Assembly: GCA_023428365.1 (NCBI GenBank)
Contig: JAEYYQ010000315.1
Location: forward strand, 1-6,198
DNA length: 6,198 bases
Origin: Pseudomonadota bacterium
Lineage (GTDB): Bacteria; Pseudomonadota; Alphaproteobacteria; Rhizobiales; Hyphomicrobiaceae
Direction of reading: 5' to 3'
Positions 5,975 through 6,198 of the stretch are shown piece after piece; the first letter of the stretch is position 1, and each line of letters starts with the position of its first letter. Position numbers and translations under genes: made by a program. The notes beneath the pieces are model-generated. The model was given only the letters and a program-made list of their open reading frames with translations, did no database searches and was not told the DNA's origin.

Positions 5975-6007
5975 GGGCGTGATCTCTCTCCCCCGAGGGT
6001 CACGCCC
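5975..6007. terminator. Inverted repeat between hutX and the flavin reductase gene, possible two-way terminator
   Basis: GGGCGTGA (5975-5982) and its exact complement TCACGCCC (6000-6007) form an 8-base-pair stem around a 17-base pyrimidine-rich loop, extendable inward by one C-G and two G-U pairs. It lies 12 bases after the hutX stop, and its right arm covers the stop codon and last two codons of the convergent flavin reductase gene. Neither side has a run of T, so it is not a classic intrinsic terminator; it may aid termination or protect 3' ends. Confidence 0.45.
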
Positions 6008-6198
6008 CTGCCGGCAGCGTGTGATAGTTGCCCTTCAGATAAATCAGCGATTGGGCGCAGCCTGTCGAGCGACCGGACACGACGCGGGCGATAAAGATCG
6101 TGTGCGTCGCCACTTCCTTGTGCTCGACCAGTTCGCAATCGAACGCCGCCAACGCACCATCCAGCACGGGCGCACCGGTGCTCAAAGAACCCCAATCG
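6000..6198 (-). CDS. Flavin reductase family protein, C-terminal part only
   Basis: The last 65 residues of a protein that continues beyond the right edge; the frame is open to base 6197, giving DWGSLSTGAPVLDGALAAFDC at the left and stopping with TGA at 6000-6002. TGAPVLDGALAAFDCELVEHKEVATHTIFIARVV followed by LIYLKGNYH is characteristic of the FMN-binding split-barrel flavin reductase domain (HpaC/RutF/NtaB type), in which the His of the TH-T-I-F stretch lies near the flavin. Such enzymes use NAD(P)H to reduce free FMN or FAD, usually for a partner monooxygenase. Partner and cofactor preference cannot be seen from this fragment. It runs towards hutX and ends 38 bases from it, so it is not in the hmuQ-hutX operon, though a link to heme metabolism is possible. 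A TTG within the frame at 6185 is not a start. Confidence 0.82.
   Translation of the reverse strand, partial: DWGSLSTGAPVLDGALAAFDCELVEHKEVATHTIFIARVVSGRSTGCAQSLIYLKGNYHTLPAGA

Noticed and set aside
6008..6017. Ten-base palindrome CTGCCGGCAG
   Set aside because: It falls within flavin reductase codons and is of a kind frequent by chance in GC-rich DNA; no role is suggested.
5944..6195. Alternative minus-strand frame at the right edge (83 codons)
   Set aside because: The overlapping frame ending at 6000 encodes flavin reductase motifs; this one does not.

Overview
The window is a chromosomal segment from what looks like an alphaproteobacterium, probably a member of the rhizobial/Bradyrhizobium/Brucella-like orders. 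This rests on GC-rich coding, a HemP/HmuP-type small protein upstream of an hmuTUV-type heme ABC importer, and an IsdG-type heme monooxygenase closely resembling the HmuQ/HmuD/BhuQ group. No genus can be named from the sequence alone.

Layout: positions 1-1271 (+) hold the larger part of a PLP-dependent class III aminotransferase whose true start lies left of the window. A short TrmO/TsaA-type tRNA methyltransferase follows 14 bases later (1286-1771, +). On the minus strand, running from right to left, is the heme uptake operon hmuP (4803-4597), hmuT (4581-3682), hmuU (3701-2562) and hmuV (2565-1768). It is tightly packed, with a 20-base hmuT/hmuU overlap and an ATGA overlap at hmuU/hmuV. The stop codons of trmO and hmuV interlock in a single CTAG.

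A roughly 300-base intergenic region (4804-5104) contains an AT-rich stretch with a possible sigma70-type promoter for hmuP, two weak Irr-box-like sequences and a direct heptamer repeat. Reading away from it on the plus strand are hmuQ (5105-5446, IsdG-type heme-degrading monooxygenase) and a HutX/ChuX-type cytosolic heme carrier (5459-5962). The right edge holds the 3' end of a flavin reductase family gene on the minus strand (6198-6000), convergent with hutX.

Together the central genes form a compact heme-iron module: periplasmic capture (HmuT), transport across the inner membrane (HmuUV), cytosolic handling (HutX), ring opening to release iron (HmuQ), and a small regulator/co-activator (HmuP). 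No hmuS lies between hmuP and hmuT, where many rhizobia have it; the HutX plus IsdG-type pair may do that work. No outer-membrane heme receptor, TonB or ExbBD is present in the window. I see no mobile elements, CRISPR, tRNA or rRNA. The individual families are known; the unusual part is the particular combination and arrangement, not a clearly new system.
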